Positions 1 through 8,589 of a DNA stretch of 31,521 nucleotides are shown here, piece after piece. Within the stretch, counting starts at the first letter, position 1, and the number at the start of each line of letters is the position of its first letter. The notes under the pieces are model-generated. The model did not search any database. It worked only from the letters and a program-made list of their open reading frames with translations, and was not told the DNA's origin. Both the position numbers and the translations under genes were made by a program. Origin of the DNA: Pelagibacteraceae bacterium TMED124 (GTDB lineage Bacteria > Pseudomonadota > Alphaproteobacteria > Pelagibacterales > Pelagibacteraceae); NCBI GenBank assembly GCA_002171275.2, contig NHFZ02000024.1, positions 1 through 31,521 on the forward strand, written 5' to 3'.

Positions 1-73
1 ACTTGAACCCACAAGGGTGTTACCACCCGCAGGATTTTAAGTCCTGTCTGTTTACCAATTTCAGCACGCTCGC
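1..73 (-). tRNA. tRNA-Leu (anticodon UAA), 3' end cut by window edge
   Basis: Read on the minus strand, the gene begins GCGAGCG (5' acceptor strand, 67-73) and continues with a D-arm containing AATTGGTAAAC. The anticodon stem is CAGGA/TCCTG around the loop CTTAAAA, giving anticodon UAA for UUA leucine codons. A long class II variable arm follows (GGGTG, loop GTAA, CACCC), as expected for tRNA-Leu. The T-loop TTCAAGT is the last part inside the window, so the 3' side of the T and acceptor stems is missing. Identity rests on the anticodon plus the long variable arm. Confidence 0.93.
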
Positions 74-152
74 AATATTAATCTTTGAATATTTTTCCAT
101 TAATTTACAAATGTTTTTAAAACTTACTAAAAAAAATTCCTATGTAAAGTAC

Positions 153-356
153 TTATTTAAAAAGCTTTTTTATGTGCTCGCTGATAATTTCTTTAGTAAT
201 TTTTTCTGCATTATTTTCTATCCAACTATCAATTATTTTTTTAGTTTCATTGGAATTTTCACTAAATTTTTCAGTGTTTTTCACTTTTTTTTCGTTTATT
301 TTTTTAGATGATACCGCGTTTTTTACTTGGTCCAAAATTTTTTTATTATCGTTCAT
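153..356 (-). CDS. Small protein with a PopZ/DUF2497-like C-terminal helix pair
   Basis: A 67-residue, Lys/Asn-rich protein with no signal peptide. The first 35 residues are charged and probably disordered. The last 27 contain W-I-E-N-N, then KITKEI, then H-I-K-K-L. This matches, almost position by position, the end of the PopZ-like protein encoded divergently from 842 (W-I-K-E-N, MVKEE, H-T-K-K-I-L). It also resembles the C-terminal oligomerisation segment of alphaproteobacterial DUF2497/PopZ proteins. The start overlaps the end of the upstream minus-strand gene by 11 bp, suggesting translational coupling. No N-terminal PopZ motif is visible, so a scaffold role is only inferred. Confidence 0.55.
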   Translation of the reverse strand: MNDNKKILDQVKNAVSSKKINEKKVKNTEKFSENSNETKKIIDSWIENNAEKITKEIISEHIKKLFK

Positions 357-789
357 AGTTTAATCCCATTTCAATTCTTTTATCGACATCACTTATCAAT
401 TTATCGAGGTCTCTGATACTTTTTTTTGAAGGTATTTTTTCTATTTTTTTACTAATATCACTTTTTAACCTTTTGTAAATATGATCATTTTTTGTTTCAA
501 CCAGTTCTTTTACGTTTTTTCCAGTCAGCTTAGAGATAGATTGAGCAACTAATTCAGTTTTTTTTACATAAATGTCAATATCTATTAACTCCTGACGATA
601 AAGTTCTCTTAAAGCAACTAACTTTTTTTCAGCATTTTCAAAAAATTCTTTATGTTCTCCGTAATCATTTAGTGGTATGTCTTTTTGAACAATAATTTCT
701 TTTTTAATGTTTTTTTTTTTGGCAAGAAAAAATAAGATTACTACAAAAATGAACGCAAATGGTATAATTTGGAATGTAATATTTGACAT
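346..789 (-). CDS. Single-span membrane protein with coiled-coil cytoplasmic part, unknown function
   Basis: 147 residues. One hydrophobic segment spans about residues 5-23, followed by KKK, which predicts an N-out/C-in anchor. The rest is charged and helical. A stretch around residues 55-85 (ALRELYRQELIDIDIYVKK) resembles the short helical hairpin seen in SHOCT-type and CcmI-type sequences, but I cannot assign a family. The downstream gene starts inside its last codons, so the two are probably co-translated. It is divergent from the PopZ-like gene across a 52-bp spacer that must hold both promoters. The location, between two proteins with PopZ-like tails, hints at a membrane or polar link, which is inference only. 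Confidence 0.6.
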   Translation of the reverse strand: MSNITFQIIPFAFIFVVILFFLAKKKNIKKEIIVQKDIPLNDYGEHKEFFENAEKKLVALRELYRQELIDIDIYVKKTELVAQSISKLTGKNVKELVETKNDHIYKRLKSDISKKIEKIPSKKSIRDLDKLISDVDKRIEMGLNYER

Positions 790-841
790 ATAATTAATAT
801 AACGATTACATTACTTTAACATAATTATTGGATATTTTTTA

Positions 842-1288
842 ATGAACAATCAAAAAAAAATAGAAGACATACTTCACTCTATTCAAGAACTAATTTTAGA
901 GGCTCAAAATGAGAAAAAACTTGATAAGTTAGGAACATCAGAAGTAATAGAATTAAATAAAGTTAGTCAATCTAAACCACAAAATTTTTTAAAAAACCTT
1001 AATTACAATCAACTTAACAATAATAAATCAATGGAAACAAGGGAAGCTAAACCAATCATAAATAATTCCTATTTAAAGAATAGTTGGAGAGATCTTAATT
1101 TTAAAAAGTGCCAAGAAAAACCTCAAAGTTTATCCTTCAAAACAACTAATAAAGAAAATTTTGAAAATAAACTAGAAAAAATATTAGAAGACTCATTGAG
1201 TTTTTGGATAAAAGAGAACCTTTCAGATATGGTTAAGGAAGAAGCCGCTCTTCATACAAAAAAAATATTGGAAGAGAAACTAAAATAA
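842..1288 (+). CDS. PopZ/DUF2497-family-like protein
   Basis: 148 residues in a two-ended layout. The N-terminal helix KIEDILHSIQELILEAQ (about 6-22) resembles the partner-binding helix of alphaproteobacterial DUF2497/PopZ proteins (consensus near MEEILASIRRII). A low-complexity Asn/Lys-rich linker follows (about 30-100). The C-terminal segment (about 108-148) contains LEKILEDSLSFWIKENL and MVKEEA, like the PopZ oligomerisation region (LRPWLDENLPxIVE). In Caulobacter, PopZ forms a polar scaffold for the ParB-parS complex; whether this divergent form does so is unknown. Its stop overlaps the end of the convergent CinA-like gene by 9 bp, leaving no room for a separate terminator. Confidence 0.66.
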   Translation: MNNQKKIEDILHSIQELILEAQNEKKLDKLGTSEVIELNKVSQSKPQNFLKNLNYNQLNNNKSMETREAKPIINNSYLKNSWRDLNFKKCQEKPQSLSFKTTNKENFENKLEKILEDSLSFWIKENLSDMVKEEAALHTKKILEEKLK

Positions 1289-2029
1289 CCTAGGATTTCC
1301 ATTATTTTTCTTAAGATAAATAATCAATAAATCACAAGCTTCTTTTACTACTTTGGAGTTCTCCCCTGTTATAACTAAAGAAACTCCAAACGAATTCTTC
1401 TTAAAATATGGGTAGCTTCCAATTTCAAGTTTAGTAAACCTTCTTTGCACTCCCGCAAGATATTCTCCAATTATTCCTTCTGATAAGGTAGTTGTAATTA
1501 TTTTTTTTTTAAATTTTTTGTGGTTTTTTTTAAATCTTTTCGATACATCTTTTAGCATTACCTCCAATATTTTTGGAACTCCTGGAAAAACAAAAACATT
1601 TTCTATGTAAAAACCAGGAGCAATACTAACTGGGTTATCAATTAATTTTGCCCTTGAAGGAACATAAGCCATTTTTAATCTAGCATCTGTCAACAAATCA
1701 TCTGAGTAATGTTTTTCTAGTCTTTCTTTCGCATCTTTGTTTAAAGCTAATTTATCACCAAAAGCATTAGTAATTGCATTGGAAGTTTTATCATCATGAG
1801 TTGGACCAATTCCCCCAGTTGTAAAAACAAAATCAAACTTATGTCTGAATAAATTTACTTTTTCTGAAATTATTTTTTCAATATCAGGAATAGTAACTAT
1901 TTCTTTACAAATCATACCAATATTGTGAAGTTCAGTACATATTAAATGTGAGTTGGTATCTAATGTTTTTCCTGACAAAATTTCATTTCCAATAATTATA
2001 ATGCCAAAAGTTTTTCTGTTTGATTTCAT
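1280..2029 (-). CDS. CinA N-terminal-type MoCF-domain protein
   Basis: 249 residues. It opens with the family signature GIIIIGNEILSGKTLDTN (residues 9-26) and has the TTGGIGPTHDD motif at about 70-80, which marks the MoCF/CinA fold (COG1058). The CinA C-terminal nicotinamide-nucleotide amidase domain is absent, so this is the stand-alone form, which has no settled function; a nucleotide- or pyrophosphate-hydrolysing role is possible. The C-terminal 80 residues (GVSLVITGENS) fit the domain's terminal part. It is divergent from map across a 49-bp gap and convergent with the PopZ-like gene. The family call is firm, but the substrate is unknown. Confidence 0.88.
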   Translation of the reverse strand: MKSNRKTFGIIIIGNEILSGKTLDTNSHLICTELHNIGMICKEIVTIPDIEKIISEKVNLFRHKFDFVFTTGGIGPTHDDKTSNAITNAFGDKLALNKDAKERLEKHYSDDLLTDARLKMAYVPSRAKLIDNPVSIAPGFYIENVFVFPGVPKILEVMLKDVSKRFKKNHKKFKKKIITTTLSEGIIGEYLAGVQRRFTKLEIGSYPYFKKNSFGVSLVITGENSKVVKEACDLLIIYLKKNNGNPRLF

Positions 2030-2078
2030 TTTTTTTTCTATTAGTTTTAACTTTTTTACTATACATTAATCTTTTTCT

Positions 2079-2867
2079 ATGACCAATAACATCAAAATAC
2101 ACAATAAACATGAATTTGAATCTATGAGAGAAGCAGGTGCTTTAGCTGCTGGATGTTTAGATTACATTACTGACTACATAAAACCTGGAATTTCAACATT
2201 AGAACTAGATGAAATTTGTCATAGTTATCAAGTTGAAAAAGGAGCAATTCCAGCACCTCTAAACTATAAAGGATTTCCAAAATCTATATGTACATCAGTA
2301 AATCACGTTGTGTGTCATGGTATACCTGGAGATAAGGTCTTAGAGGAAGGAGATATATTAAATATTGATGTTACCCCAAAACTTAACGGTTGGCATGGAG
2401 ATACAAGTAGAATGTTTTATGTTGGAAATGTTAAAATTAAAGCTCAAAAACTTGTTGAAACCACTTTTGAAGCAATGATGAGAGGAATAGAACAAGTTAA
2501 GCCAGGAAATACAACAGGTGATATTGGCTATGCTATTCAATCCTTTGCAGAAAAAAAGAATTATTCAGTTGTGAGAGATTTTTGTGGGCATGGTCTTGGT
2601 AAGGTATTTCATGATCAACCAAGTATTCTTCATTTTGGCAAAAAAGGAGAAGGTGTTAAACTAGAAGAAGGTATGTTTTTTACAGTCGAGCCGATGATAA
2701 ATATTGGTGGATACAAAGTTAAAATTCTAAGTGATGGATGGACTGCTGTAACCTGCGATAAATCTTTATCTGCTCAATTTGAACATTCAATAGGAGTCAC
2801 AAAAACTGGTTACGAAATTTTTACTCTTTCAAAAAAAAATTACTCATTCCCACCGTATAAAAAATGA
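2079..2867 (+). CDS. map: Methionine aminopeptidase, type I
   Basis: Removes the initiator methionine from nascent proteins in the cytoplasm. It has 262 residues, the normal type I length, without an N-terminal zinc-finger extension. All five metal ligands are visible: Asp97 (NIDV), Asp108 (HGDTSR), His171 (GHGLG), Glu204 (FTVEPM) and Glu235 (QFEHS). The substrate-contacting His80 is in CHGIPG. It is the first gene of the purine operon: its last 4 bases (ATGA) overlap the purB start, so map and purB are translationally coupled. The promoter should lie in the 49-bp spacer shared with the divergent CinA-like gene. Confidence 0.96.
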   Translation: MTNNIKIHNKHEFESMREAGALAAGCLDYITDYIKPGISTLELDEICHSYQVEKGAIPAPLNYKGFPKSICTSVNHVVCHGIPGDKVLEEGDILNIDVTPKLNGWHGDTSRMFYVGNVKIKAQKLVETTFEAMMRGIEQVKPGNTTGDIGYAIQSFAEKKNYSVVRDFCGHGLGKVFHDQPSILHFGKKGEGVKLEEGMFFTVEPMINIGGYKVKILSDGWTAVTCDKSLSAQFEHSIGVTKTGYEIFTLSKKNYSFPPYKK

Positions 2868-4156
2868 TACCTAGATACTCAAGAAAAGAAATATCAGGAA
2901 TTTGGGAACCAAAAAATAAATTTAAAATTTGGTTAAAAATTGAAATTTTAATTTGTGAGGCACTTAACAAATTAGGAAAAGTTCCAACAAAATCGCTTAA
3001 TGTAATCAAAGAAAAAGCGAAGTTCAACGAGAAAAGGATAGATGAAATTGAAAAGGAGGTAAAACATGATGTAATTGCATTTTTAACTAATCTCTCAGAA
3101 AATATCGGCGAGGATTCCCGTTTTATTCATCAAGGAGTAACCTCATCTGATATTTTAGATACTACATTATCAATCCAACTTAAGGAATCATGCTTAATCA
3201 TTAAAAAAGAGTTAGAAAAATTACTAGAAGTTTTAAAAGAAAAAGCTATCTCTTACAAAAAAATACCCTGTATTGGTAGAAGTCATGGTATTTACGCTGA
3301 ACCAACAACATTTGGACTTAAAATGCTAAGTAAATATTTTGAATTTAAACGCTCATATGAAAGGTTCTTAGATGCTGAAAAGAGTATTTCAGTATGCGCA
3401 ATATCTGGGGCAGTTGGTACATTCGCAAACATTGATCCTTTTGTACAAGATTATGTAGCAAAAAAATTAAACATTCGCTCAGAAGATGTTTCTACACAAG
3501 TTATACCAAGAGATAGATACGCGTACCTTTTTTCTGTTATAGCTATAATAGCCTCATCACTTGAAAATTTAGCAATAGAAATTAGACACTTACAAAGAAG
3601 TGAAGTTAGAGAAGTGCAAGAGTTTTTTTCTAACAAGCAAAAAGGTTCTTCAGCAATGCCTCATAAAAAAAACCCTGTTTTATCAGAAAATATAACAGGT
3701 ATTGCGAGAATTATAAGAGCTAATATTTTACCAATTTTAGAAAATGTTTCTTTATGGCACGAAAGAGATATTTCTCATTCATCTGTAGAAAGAGTAATTT
3801 TTCCAGATACTCTTGTTTTATTAGATTTTGCGTTAAATAGAATGTCTGAAGTAGTTAAAAATTTAATTATCAACAAAAAAAATATGCTTGATAATCTCAA
3901 TAATACCAATGGACTTTATAACTCGCAAAGAGTTTTACTTAAACTTATTGAAAAAGGAATTACAAGAGAAGATGCTTATAAAAAGGTTCAAAAAATCGCA
4001 ATGGACTCTTGGAATAAAAACAAAAGTTTTAAAGACTTGCTTAAAAAAAATAAAGGTATTAAAGATTTTCTTTCATCTAAAGAAATTGATAAGATTTTTA
4101 AACTCGAATACCATTTTAAAAATATTAATTATATTTTTAAAAAAATTGATAAATAA
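2864..4156 (+). CDS. purB: Adenylosuccinate lyase
   Basis: Catalyses two fumarate-releasing steps of purine synthesis: SAICAR to AICAR, and adenylosuccinate to AMP. It has 430 residues, typical of the short bacterial form. The fumarase-superfamily signature [11 protein letters not shown] lies at 261-271 and supplies the catalytic serine loop. His68 (KHDV) and His141 (RSHG) match the active-site histidines of the family. The start codon overlaps the map stop (ATGA) and the stop codon shares one base with the purC start (TAATG). Many alphaproteobacteria carry a small DUF1476 gene between purB and purC; none fits here. Confidence 0.96.
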   Translation: MIPRYSRKEISGIWEPKNKFKIWLKIEILICEALNKLGKVPTKSLNVIKEKAKFNEKRIDEIEKEVKHDVIAFLTNLSENIGEDSRFIHQGVTSSDILDTTLSIQLKESCLIIKKELEKLLEVLKEKAISYKKIPCIGRSHGIYAEPTTFGLKMLSKYFEFKRSYERFLDAEKSISVCAISGAVGTFANIDPFVQDYVAKKLNIRSEDVSTQVIPRDRYAYLFSVIAIIASSLENLAIEIRHLQRSEVREVQEFFSNKQKGSSAMPHKKNPVLSENITGIARIIRANILPILENVSLWHERDISHSSVERVIFPDTLVLLDFALNRMSEVVKNLIINKKNMLDNLNNTNGLYNSQRVLLKLIEKGITREDAYKKVQKIAMDSWNKNKSFKDLLKKNKGIKDFLSSKEIDKIFKLEYHFKNINYIFKKIDK

Positions 4157-4911
4157 TGCTAAAAAAAAAATTGTACGAAGGAAAAGCAAAAGTAATCTAT
4201 AAGGGAAAGGAACCTAATACATTAATCCAATACTTTAAGGATGACGCTACAGCCTTTAACAATAAAAAAAAAGCCATAATTCCTGGCAAAGGAGTGATAA
4301 ATAACTTCATCTCTGAATTACTAATGACTAGGTTGAGTGACATAAATATTCCTAACCACTTCATTAAAAGACTAAATATGCGAGAGCAACTAATTCACAA
4401 ATTAGAAATTATACCAATAGAAGTTGTAATAAGAAATATAGCCACCGGCTCAATAGTCAAACGCTTAGGAATTGAGGAAGGAAAAGTTCTTCCTAGACCA
4501 ATAATAGAGTTCTATCTTAAAGATGATAAACTTAATGATCCTATAATTTCAGAAGAACATATAATAGTTTTTGAATGGGCCACTCATTCAGAATTAGAGG
4601 AAATTATATCTTTATCAGTGAGAATTAATGATTTTTTAACTGGATATTTTTATTCACAAAAAATACGTTTGGTAGATTTTAAAATTGAATTTGGAAGATT
4701 TTGGTCAGGTCAAGATAACTCAATTATGCTAGCTGATGAAATTAGTCCTGATAATTGTAGACTATGGGATATATTAACAAATAAAAAACTTGATAAGGAT
4801 AGATTTAGGCAAGATCTTGGTGAAGTAGACATTGCTTACAAAGAAGTTGCATATAGATTAGGTGTTTTATCAGAAAAAGAATTTAAGAAGGTTTTAAAGA
4901 ATGATTTTTAG
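4156..4911 (+). CDS. purC: SAICAR synthetase (phosphoribosylaminoimidazole-succinocarboxamide synthase)
   Basis: ATP-dependent condensation of CAIR with aspartate in the purine pathway. It has 251 residues, the usual length. The N-terminus has the nucleotide-binding strand [12 protein letters not shown] (6-17). The family signatures IPIEVVIRN (86-94), LVDFKIEFG (172-180) and [14 protein letters not shown] (192-205) are all intact. The start shares one base with the purB stop, and the last 11 bases overlap purS. The upstream and downstream enzymes of the same pathway flank it in one operon. Confidence 0.96.
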   Translation: MLKKKLYEGKAKVIYKGKEPNTLIQYFKDDATAFNNKKKAIIPGKGVINNFISELLMTRLSDINIPNHFIKRLNMREQLIHKLEIIPIEVVIRNIATGSIVKRLGIEEGKVLPRPIIEFYLKDDKLNDPIISEEHIIVFEWATHSELEEIISLSVRINDFLTGYFYSQKIRLVDFKIEFGRFWSGQDNSIMLADEISPDNCRLWDILTNKKLDKDRFRQDLGEVDIAYKEVAYRLGVLSEKEFKKVLKNDF

Positions 4912-5137
4912 GGTCTATATAAATTTTAAACCTGGAATTCTTGACCCTGAGGCTGAGGCAATTATGCAAACTATTAAAAATATGGGAAATAAATCTATTG
5001 AAAAAATAATTAAAGGTAAATTCTTTGATATACATGTGGACGACAAAAAAGATTATTTTAATGAAATCGAAAAGATTAGTGAAAATCTTCTATCAAACCC
5101 AGTAATTGAAAATTTTAAAATAATAAAAAAGAATTAA
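4901..5137 (+). CDS. purS: Phosphoribosylformylglycinamidine synthase, PurS subunit
   Basis: 78 residues. PurS is the small dimeric subunit of the three-part FGAM synthase (PurS-PurQ-PurL); it bridges the glutaminase and synthase subunits. The family pattern is visible at the N-terminus ([17 protein letters not shown]) and in the C-terminal [14 protein letters not shown], a good match to the LLANPVIEDY-type ending. The start ATG lies 11 bases inside purC. Its presence agrees with the short PurL and separate PurQ encoded next, in contrast with the single-chain gammaproteobacterial enzyme. Confidence 0.93.
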   Translation: MIFRVYINFKPGILDPEAEAIMQTIKNMGNKSIEKIIKGKFFDIHVDDKKDYFNEIEKISENLLSNPVIENFKIIKKN

Positions 5138-5141
5138 ACTA

Positions 5142-5834
5142 GTGAAAGAAAAAAAAATAATTTCTATTATTATTTTTCCTGGTTCTAATTGTGACAGAGA
5201 CCTTTCAGTTGCAATTGAAAAAAACTTAGGAATCAAACCTAATTTAATTTGGCACCAAACCAGAAATATTAAAAAGACTGATCTAATTTTTTTACCAGGA
5301 GGTTTTTCATATGGTGACTACTTAAGAGCAGGAATAATTGCAACAAAATCTCCGGCAATTTCAGAGGTAGTAAGGCTTTCAAAAAAAGGAATTCCTATTG
5401 TTGGAATTTGTAACGGTTTTCAAATCCTTACTGAATGTAATTTACTTGAAGGCGCACTTCTAAAAAACTCTAATCAGCTTTTTAAATGTGAAGATGTTTT
5501 TCTAAAAGTAGTTAACAAAAATAAATTTACCAGTGGTTTTAAAAAAGACGAAGTTATTAGTTTTCCAATTGCCCATTCTCAAGGAAATTTTTTTGTTAAT
5601 GATCAAAAACTCAAAGAGTTAGAAGACAATGAACAAATTATTTTTAAATATACTTCTAAAGAGGGTTTAATAGATAAAAGTTTTAACCCTAACGGCTCTA
5701 AAAATAATATTGCAGGAATAATCAATAAGAAAAAAAATGTATTAGGTCTCATGCCTCATCCTGAAAGAGCAACTGATAGTTTTTCAAGTGAAGATGGAAA
5801 AATATTTTTTAAATCAATTTATGAAATGCTATGA
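5142..5834 (+). CDS. purQ: Phosphoribosylformylglycinamidine synthase, PurQ glutaminase subunit
   Basis: Class I glutamine amidotransferase that supplies ammonia to PurL for FGAM synthesis. It has 230 residues. The catalytic triad is visible: nucleophile Cys90 in GICNGFQ, with His206 and Glu208 in [16 protein letters not shown] (12-20) and [14 protein letters not shown] (51-64) are typical PurQ loops. The start is GTG at 5142, four bases after the purS stop; no in-frame ATG nearby keeps the N-terminal strand. The end overlaps purL by ATGA. Confidence 0.95.
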   Translation: MKEKKIISIIIFPGSNCDRDLSVAIEKNLGIKPNLIWHQTRNIKKTDLIFLPGGFSYGDYLRAGIIATKSPAISEVVRLSKKGIPIVGICNGFQILTECNLLEGALLKNSNQLFKCEDVFLKVVNKNKFTSGFKKDEVISFPIAHSQGNFFVNDQKLKELEDNEQIIFKYTSKEGLIDKSFNPNGSKNNIAGIINKKKNVLGLMPHPERATDSFSSEDGKIFFKSIYEML

Positions 5835-8011
5835 ATAAAAAAATTACAAATAAAATAATAAAAGATCACAATCTAACAAAAAAAGAATTTGAATTAATAA
5901 AAAAAATTCTTGGAAGAATGCCAAACCTTCTTGAATTAGGAATTTTTTCAGTAATGTGGAGTGAGCATTGTTCTTACAAATCAACCAAAAAATGGTTAAA
6001 GACTTTACCAACTAAAGGTAAAAGAGTCATATGCGGGCCTGGTGAAAATGCAGGTATAATTGATATAGGTGGTAATGACGCAATAGTTTTTAAGATGGAA
6101 AGTCATAACCATCCATCATTCATTGAACCTTATCAAGGTGCAGCAACTGGTGTTGGAGGAATTATGAGAGATGTCTTCACTATGGGCGCAAGGCCAATTG
6201 CAAATCTCAATTCACTGAGATTTGGTGATCCAAAAAATAAAAAGACAAAAAATTTATTAAGAGGTGTGGTTAAAGGAATTGGGGATTATGGAAATTGCGT
6301 TGGCATTCCAACTGTTGGAGGTGAATGCTTTTTTCATGAGAGTTATAATAACAATATTCTCGTTAATGCAATGTGTGTTGGATTAGTAAAAAAAAATAAA
6401 ATTTTTTATTCTACGGCAAAGGGTGTGGGAAACCCTATAATTTACGTAGGCTCAAAAACTGGAAGAGATGGTATTCACGGAGCTACAATGGCATCAGCAG
6501 AGTTTACTGATGACTCATCAACTAATAGACCCCAGGTTCAAGTTGGTGATCCTTTTATGGAAAAACTTCTACTTGAATCATGTTTAGAACTTATGAATCA
6601 CGATGCGATTATTGCAATACAAGATATGGGTGCAGCCGGTCTAACTTCCTCATCCTTTGAAATGGCATCTAAGGGAAACTGTGGTGTACAGTTATTCTTG
6701 GAAAAAGTTCCGTGTAGAGAAGAAAGAATGACACCCTATGAAATAATGTTATCAGAAACTCAAGAAAGAATGTTACTGATTATAAAACCAAATAAAAAAA
6801 AGCTAACTCTTAAAACTTTTAGAAAATGGGGATTGGATGCTGTAGAAGTTGGGAAACTTACCAATACTGGTATCATGGAGTTATACATGAAAAAAAAAAT
6901 AGTAGGCTCACTTCCAATAAAACCTCTTGCTGAATCTTCTCCAGAATATAACAGGCCCTCAAAAAAAAAAAAAAAAAAAATTAACAAAATTAATAAAATA
7001 GTTAAGAAAAATTTGAAGAAGACACTAATGCAAATTTTATCAAGTCCAAATCATTCCTCTAAAAAATGGATTTTCAGACAATATGATTCATCAGTTATGG
7101 GCGATACAATTTTATCTTCAGAAAAATCTGATGCCGCCGTAATTAGAATACATGGAAAAAAAAAGGCTGTAGCAATTACCAGTGACTGTAACCCTATTTA
7201 TTGTAAATCAAACCCTAAAATTGGAGCTGAAATAGCTGTCGCTGAGTCCTGGAGAAACCTTATTGCATCAGGAGCTAACCCAATCGCAATTACAGATAAT
7301 CTTAATTTTGGAAATCCTGAAAAAAAAGAAATAATGTATGAAATTAAACAGGCAATTAAGGGAATTAAAAATGCTTGTGAAAAACTAAGCTACCCTGTAG
7401 TTTCTGGAAATGTATCCCTTTACAATGAAACAAATAAGAATTCCATAATGCCTACTCCTGTAATAGGTGGAGTTGGTCTCATTGAAAAAATTGAATACGC
7501 CAAAGGTTTCAAGATGAAAGAAAATGCAAATATTTTTTTGGTTGGAAGAACAAGTGGGCATTTAGAACTTTCACTTTTTCATCAAATGCATAAACTGAAT
7601 GAGGGAAAACCACCCAAAGTAGATTTTAAAAAGGAAAGTAAGAATGGAGAATTTGTTAAAAAGTTAATTACTGAAACAAATGGGGTTATTGGTTGTCATG
7701 ATCTATCGGAAGGAGGTATTGGGTTATCTCTAGCTGAGCTTTGTATTAGCAATAATATGGGTGTAAAAATAAAAATACCAAAAAAATTTCAAACAAAACC
7801 AGAAAAATGGATTTTTGGAGAAGACCAGTCTAGATATATACTAATTATTGAAGAAAATTTTAATATGAAAAGATACTTTGATAAAAAAGTTGATATTGAA
7901 AGGCTTGGAATTGTAAAGGGAGCATCACTAAAATTTATAAATTGTTTTGAAATTCCTGTAAAAAACCTTATAAAATTAAATAATAAATGGTTTAATGAAT
8001 ATTTAAAATGA
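5831..8011 (+). CDS. purL: Phosphoribosylformylglycinamidine synthase, PurL subunit
   Basis: ATP-dependent FGAM synthase catalytic subunit; it works with PurS and PurQ. At 726 residues it matches the small PurL type, which is built of two AIRS-like halves. [10 protein letters not shown] (42-51) and the phosphate-binding [10 protein letters not shown] (87-96) lie in the first half; [22 protein letters not shown] marks the second. The halves are joined by a linker containing six consecutive lysines (378-383), encoded by a run of 20 adenines at 6961-6980. A one-base slip in either direction there reaches a stop within a few codons. The gene overlaps purQ and bolA by ATGA on each side. Confidence 0.96.
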   Translation: MNKKITNKIIKDHNLTKKEFELIKKILGRMPNLLELGIFSVMWSEHCSYKSTKKWLKTLPTKGKRVICGPGENAGIIDIGGNDAIVFKMESHNHPSFIEPYQGAATGVGGIMRDVFTMGARPIANLNSLRFGDPKNKKTKNLLRGVVKGIGDYGNCVGIPTVGGECFFHESYNNNILVNAMCVGLVKKNKIFYSTAKGVGNPIIYVGSKTGRDGIHGATMASAEFTDDSSTNRPQVQVGDPFMEKLLLESCLELMNHDAIIAIQDMGAAGLTSSSFEMASKGNCGVQLFLEKVPCREERMTPYEIMLSETQERMLLIIKPNKKKLTLKTFRKWGLDAVEVGKLTNTGIMELYMKKKIVGSLPIKPLAESSPEYNRPSKKKKKKINKINKIVKKNLKKTLMQILSSPNHSSKKWIFRQYDSSVMGDTILSSEKSDAAVIRIHGKKKAVAITSDCNPIYCKSNPKIGAEIAVAESWRNLIASGANPIAITDNLNFGNPEKKEIMYEIKQAIKGIKNACEKLSYPVVSGNVSLYNETNKNSIMPTPVIGGVGLIEKIEYAKGFKMKENANIFLVGRTSGHLELSLFHQMHKLNEGKPPKVDFKKESKNGEFVKKLITETNGVIGCHDLSEGGIGLSLAELCISNNMGVKIKIPKKFQTKPEKWIFGEDQSRYILIIEENFNMKRYFDKKVDIERLGIVKGASLKFINCFEIPVKNLIKLNNKWFNEYLK
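6961..6980 (+). repeat. Homopolymer of 20 adenines inside purL
   Basis: An uninterrupted A20 run follows the TCA codon for Ser377 and encodes Lys378-383. It sits at the linker between the two halves of PurL. With 21 A's the frame reads AAT-TAA (immediate stop). With 19 A's it reads six further codons, then TAG. Polymerase slippage on such a run is well known in AT-rich bacteria, so a share of N-terminal-half product is plausible. Confidence 0.95.
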
Positions 8012-8238
8012 CTTTAACTCCAGAACAAATAACCGAAATGATAAAAAAACAACTTCCTGATGCGCAAATAGAAATTGCTGATCTTAAGGGTGACAACAAT
8101 CATTATCATGCAAAAGTTCAATCTAAAAGCTTCAAAGGACTTTCTAAAATAAAACAACATCAACTAGTTTATAAGGCACTAGGTAAACACATGGGGTCAA
8201 CATTGCATGCTTTAATGTTAACAACAAAGGAAATATAA
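8008..8238 (+). CDS. bolA: BolA-family protein
   Basis: 76 residues, the short BolA/IbaG type. BolA proteins partner with monothiol (CGFS) glutaredoxins and share a [2Fe-2S] cluster, acting in Fe-S trafficking or iron sensing. Visible family features are the start of the fold ([16 protein letters not shown]), the conserved histidine-bearing [11 protein letters not shown] strand, the helix [10 protein letters not shown] and the ending LHALMLTT. It overlaps purL by 4 bp and is followed 10 bp later by the CGFS glutaredoxin gene, the expected partner. This pairing strongly supports the call; a transcription-factor role is less likely. Confidence 0.93.
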   Translation: MTLTPEQITEMIKKQLPDAQIEIADLKGDNNHYHAKVQSKSFKGLSKIKQHQLVYKALGKHMGSTLHALMLTTKEI

Positions 8239-8248
8239 GGAGAAGAAA

Positions 8249-8587
8249 ATGAGTGAAATCAAAACAAAAATTTCTAAACTAGTGGATAGCGATAAAGTTG
8301 TCTTATTTATGAAAGGTACCCCAGATTTTCCTCAATGTGGTTTTTCTGCTCAAGTTGTTGATATTCTAAATTATCTTGGAGTTAAGTTTTCTAGCTTTAA
8401 TGTCCTTGAAGATAATGATTTGAGAGAAGGTGTTAAAGAATTTTCAGACTGGCCAACAGTTCCTCAAATCTATATTAACAAAGAATTTGTTGGAGGATGC
8501 GATATTTTTAGAGAAATGTTGGAAAATAACGAAATTGAAAACTTTCTTAAAGACAATAACGTGAGTTATAAAATTTCAGAATCTTAG
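8249..8587 (+). CDS. grxD: Monothiol glutaredoxin, CGFS type (Grx4/GrxD)
   Basis: 112 residues. Binds a [2Fe-2S] cluster with glutathione and delivers it to target proteins or to BolA. The single-cysteine active site CGFS is at 30-33, preceded by the family motif KGTPDFPQ. The glutathione-binding WPTVPQIYI (69-76) contains the cis-proline, and GGCD (82-85) is the second GSH-contact loop. A clear AAGGAG ribosome binding site lies just before the ATG, unlike the overlapping starts upstream. It is the last gene of the map-pur operon. The stop is only 2 bp from the convergent glycosyltransferase stop. Confidence 0.95.
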   Translation: MSEIKTKISKLVDSDKVVLFMKGTPDFPQCGFSAQVVDILNYLGVKFSSFNVLEDNDLREGVKEFSDWPTVPQIYINKEFVGGCDIFREMLENNEIENFLKDNNVSYKISES

Positions 8588-8589
8588 GT

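Noticed and set aside
3..311. Plus-strand frame of 102 codons, Phe-rich
   Set aside because: Begins inside the tRNA-Leu and runs antisense to the 153-356 gene; poly-Phe is the usual shadow of Lys-rich genes.
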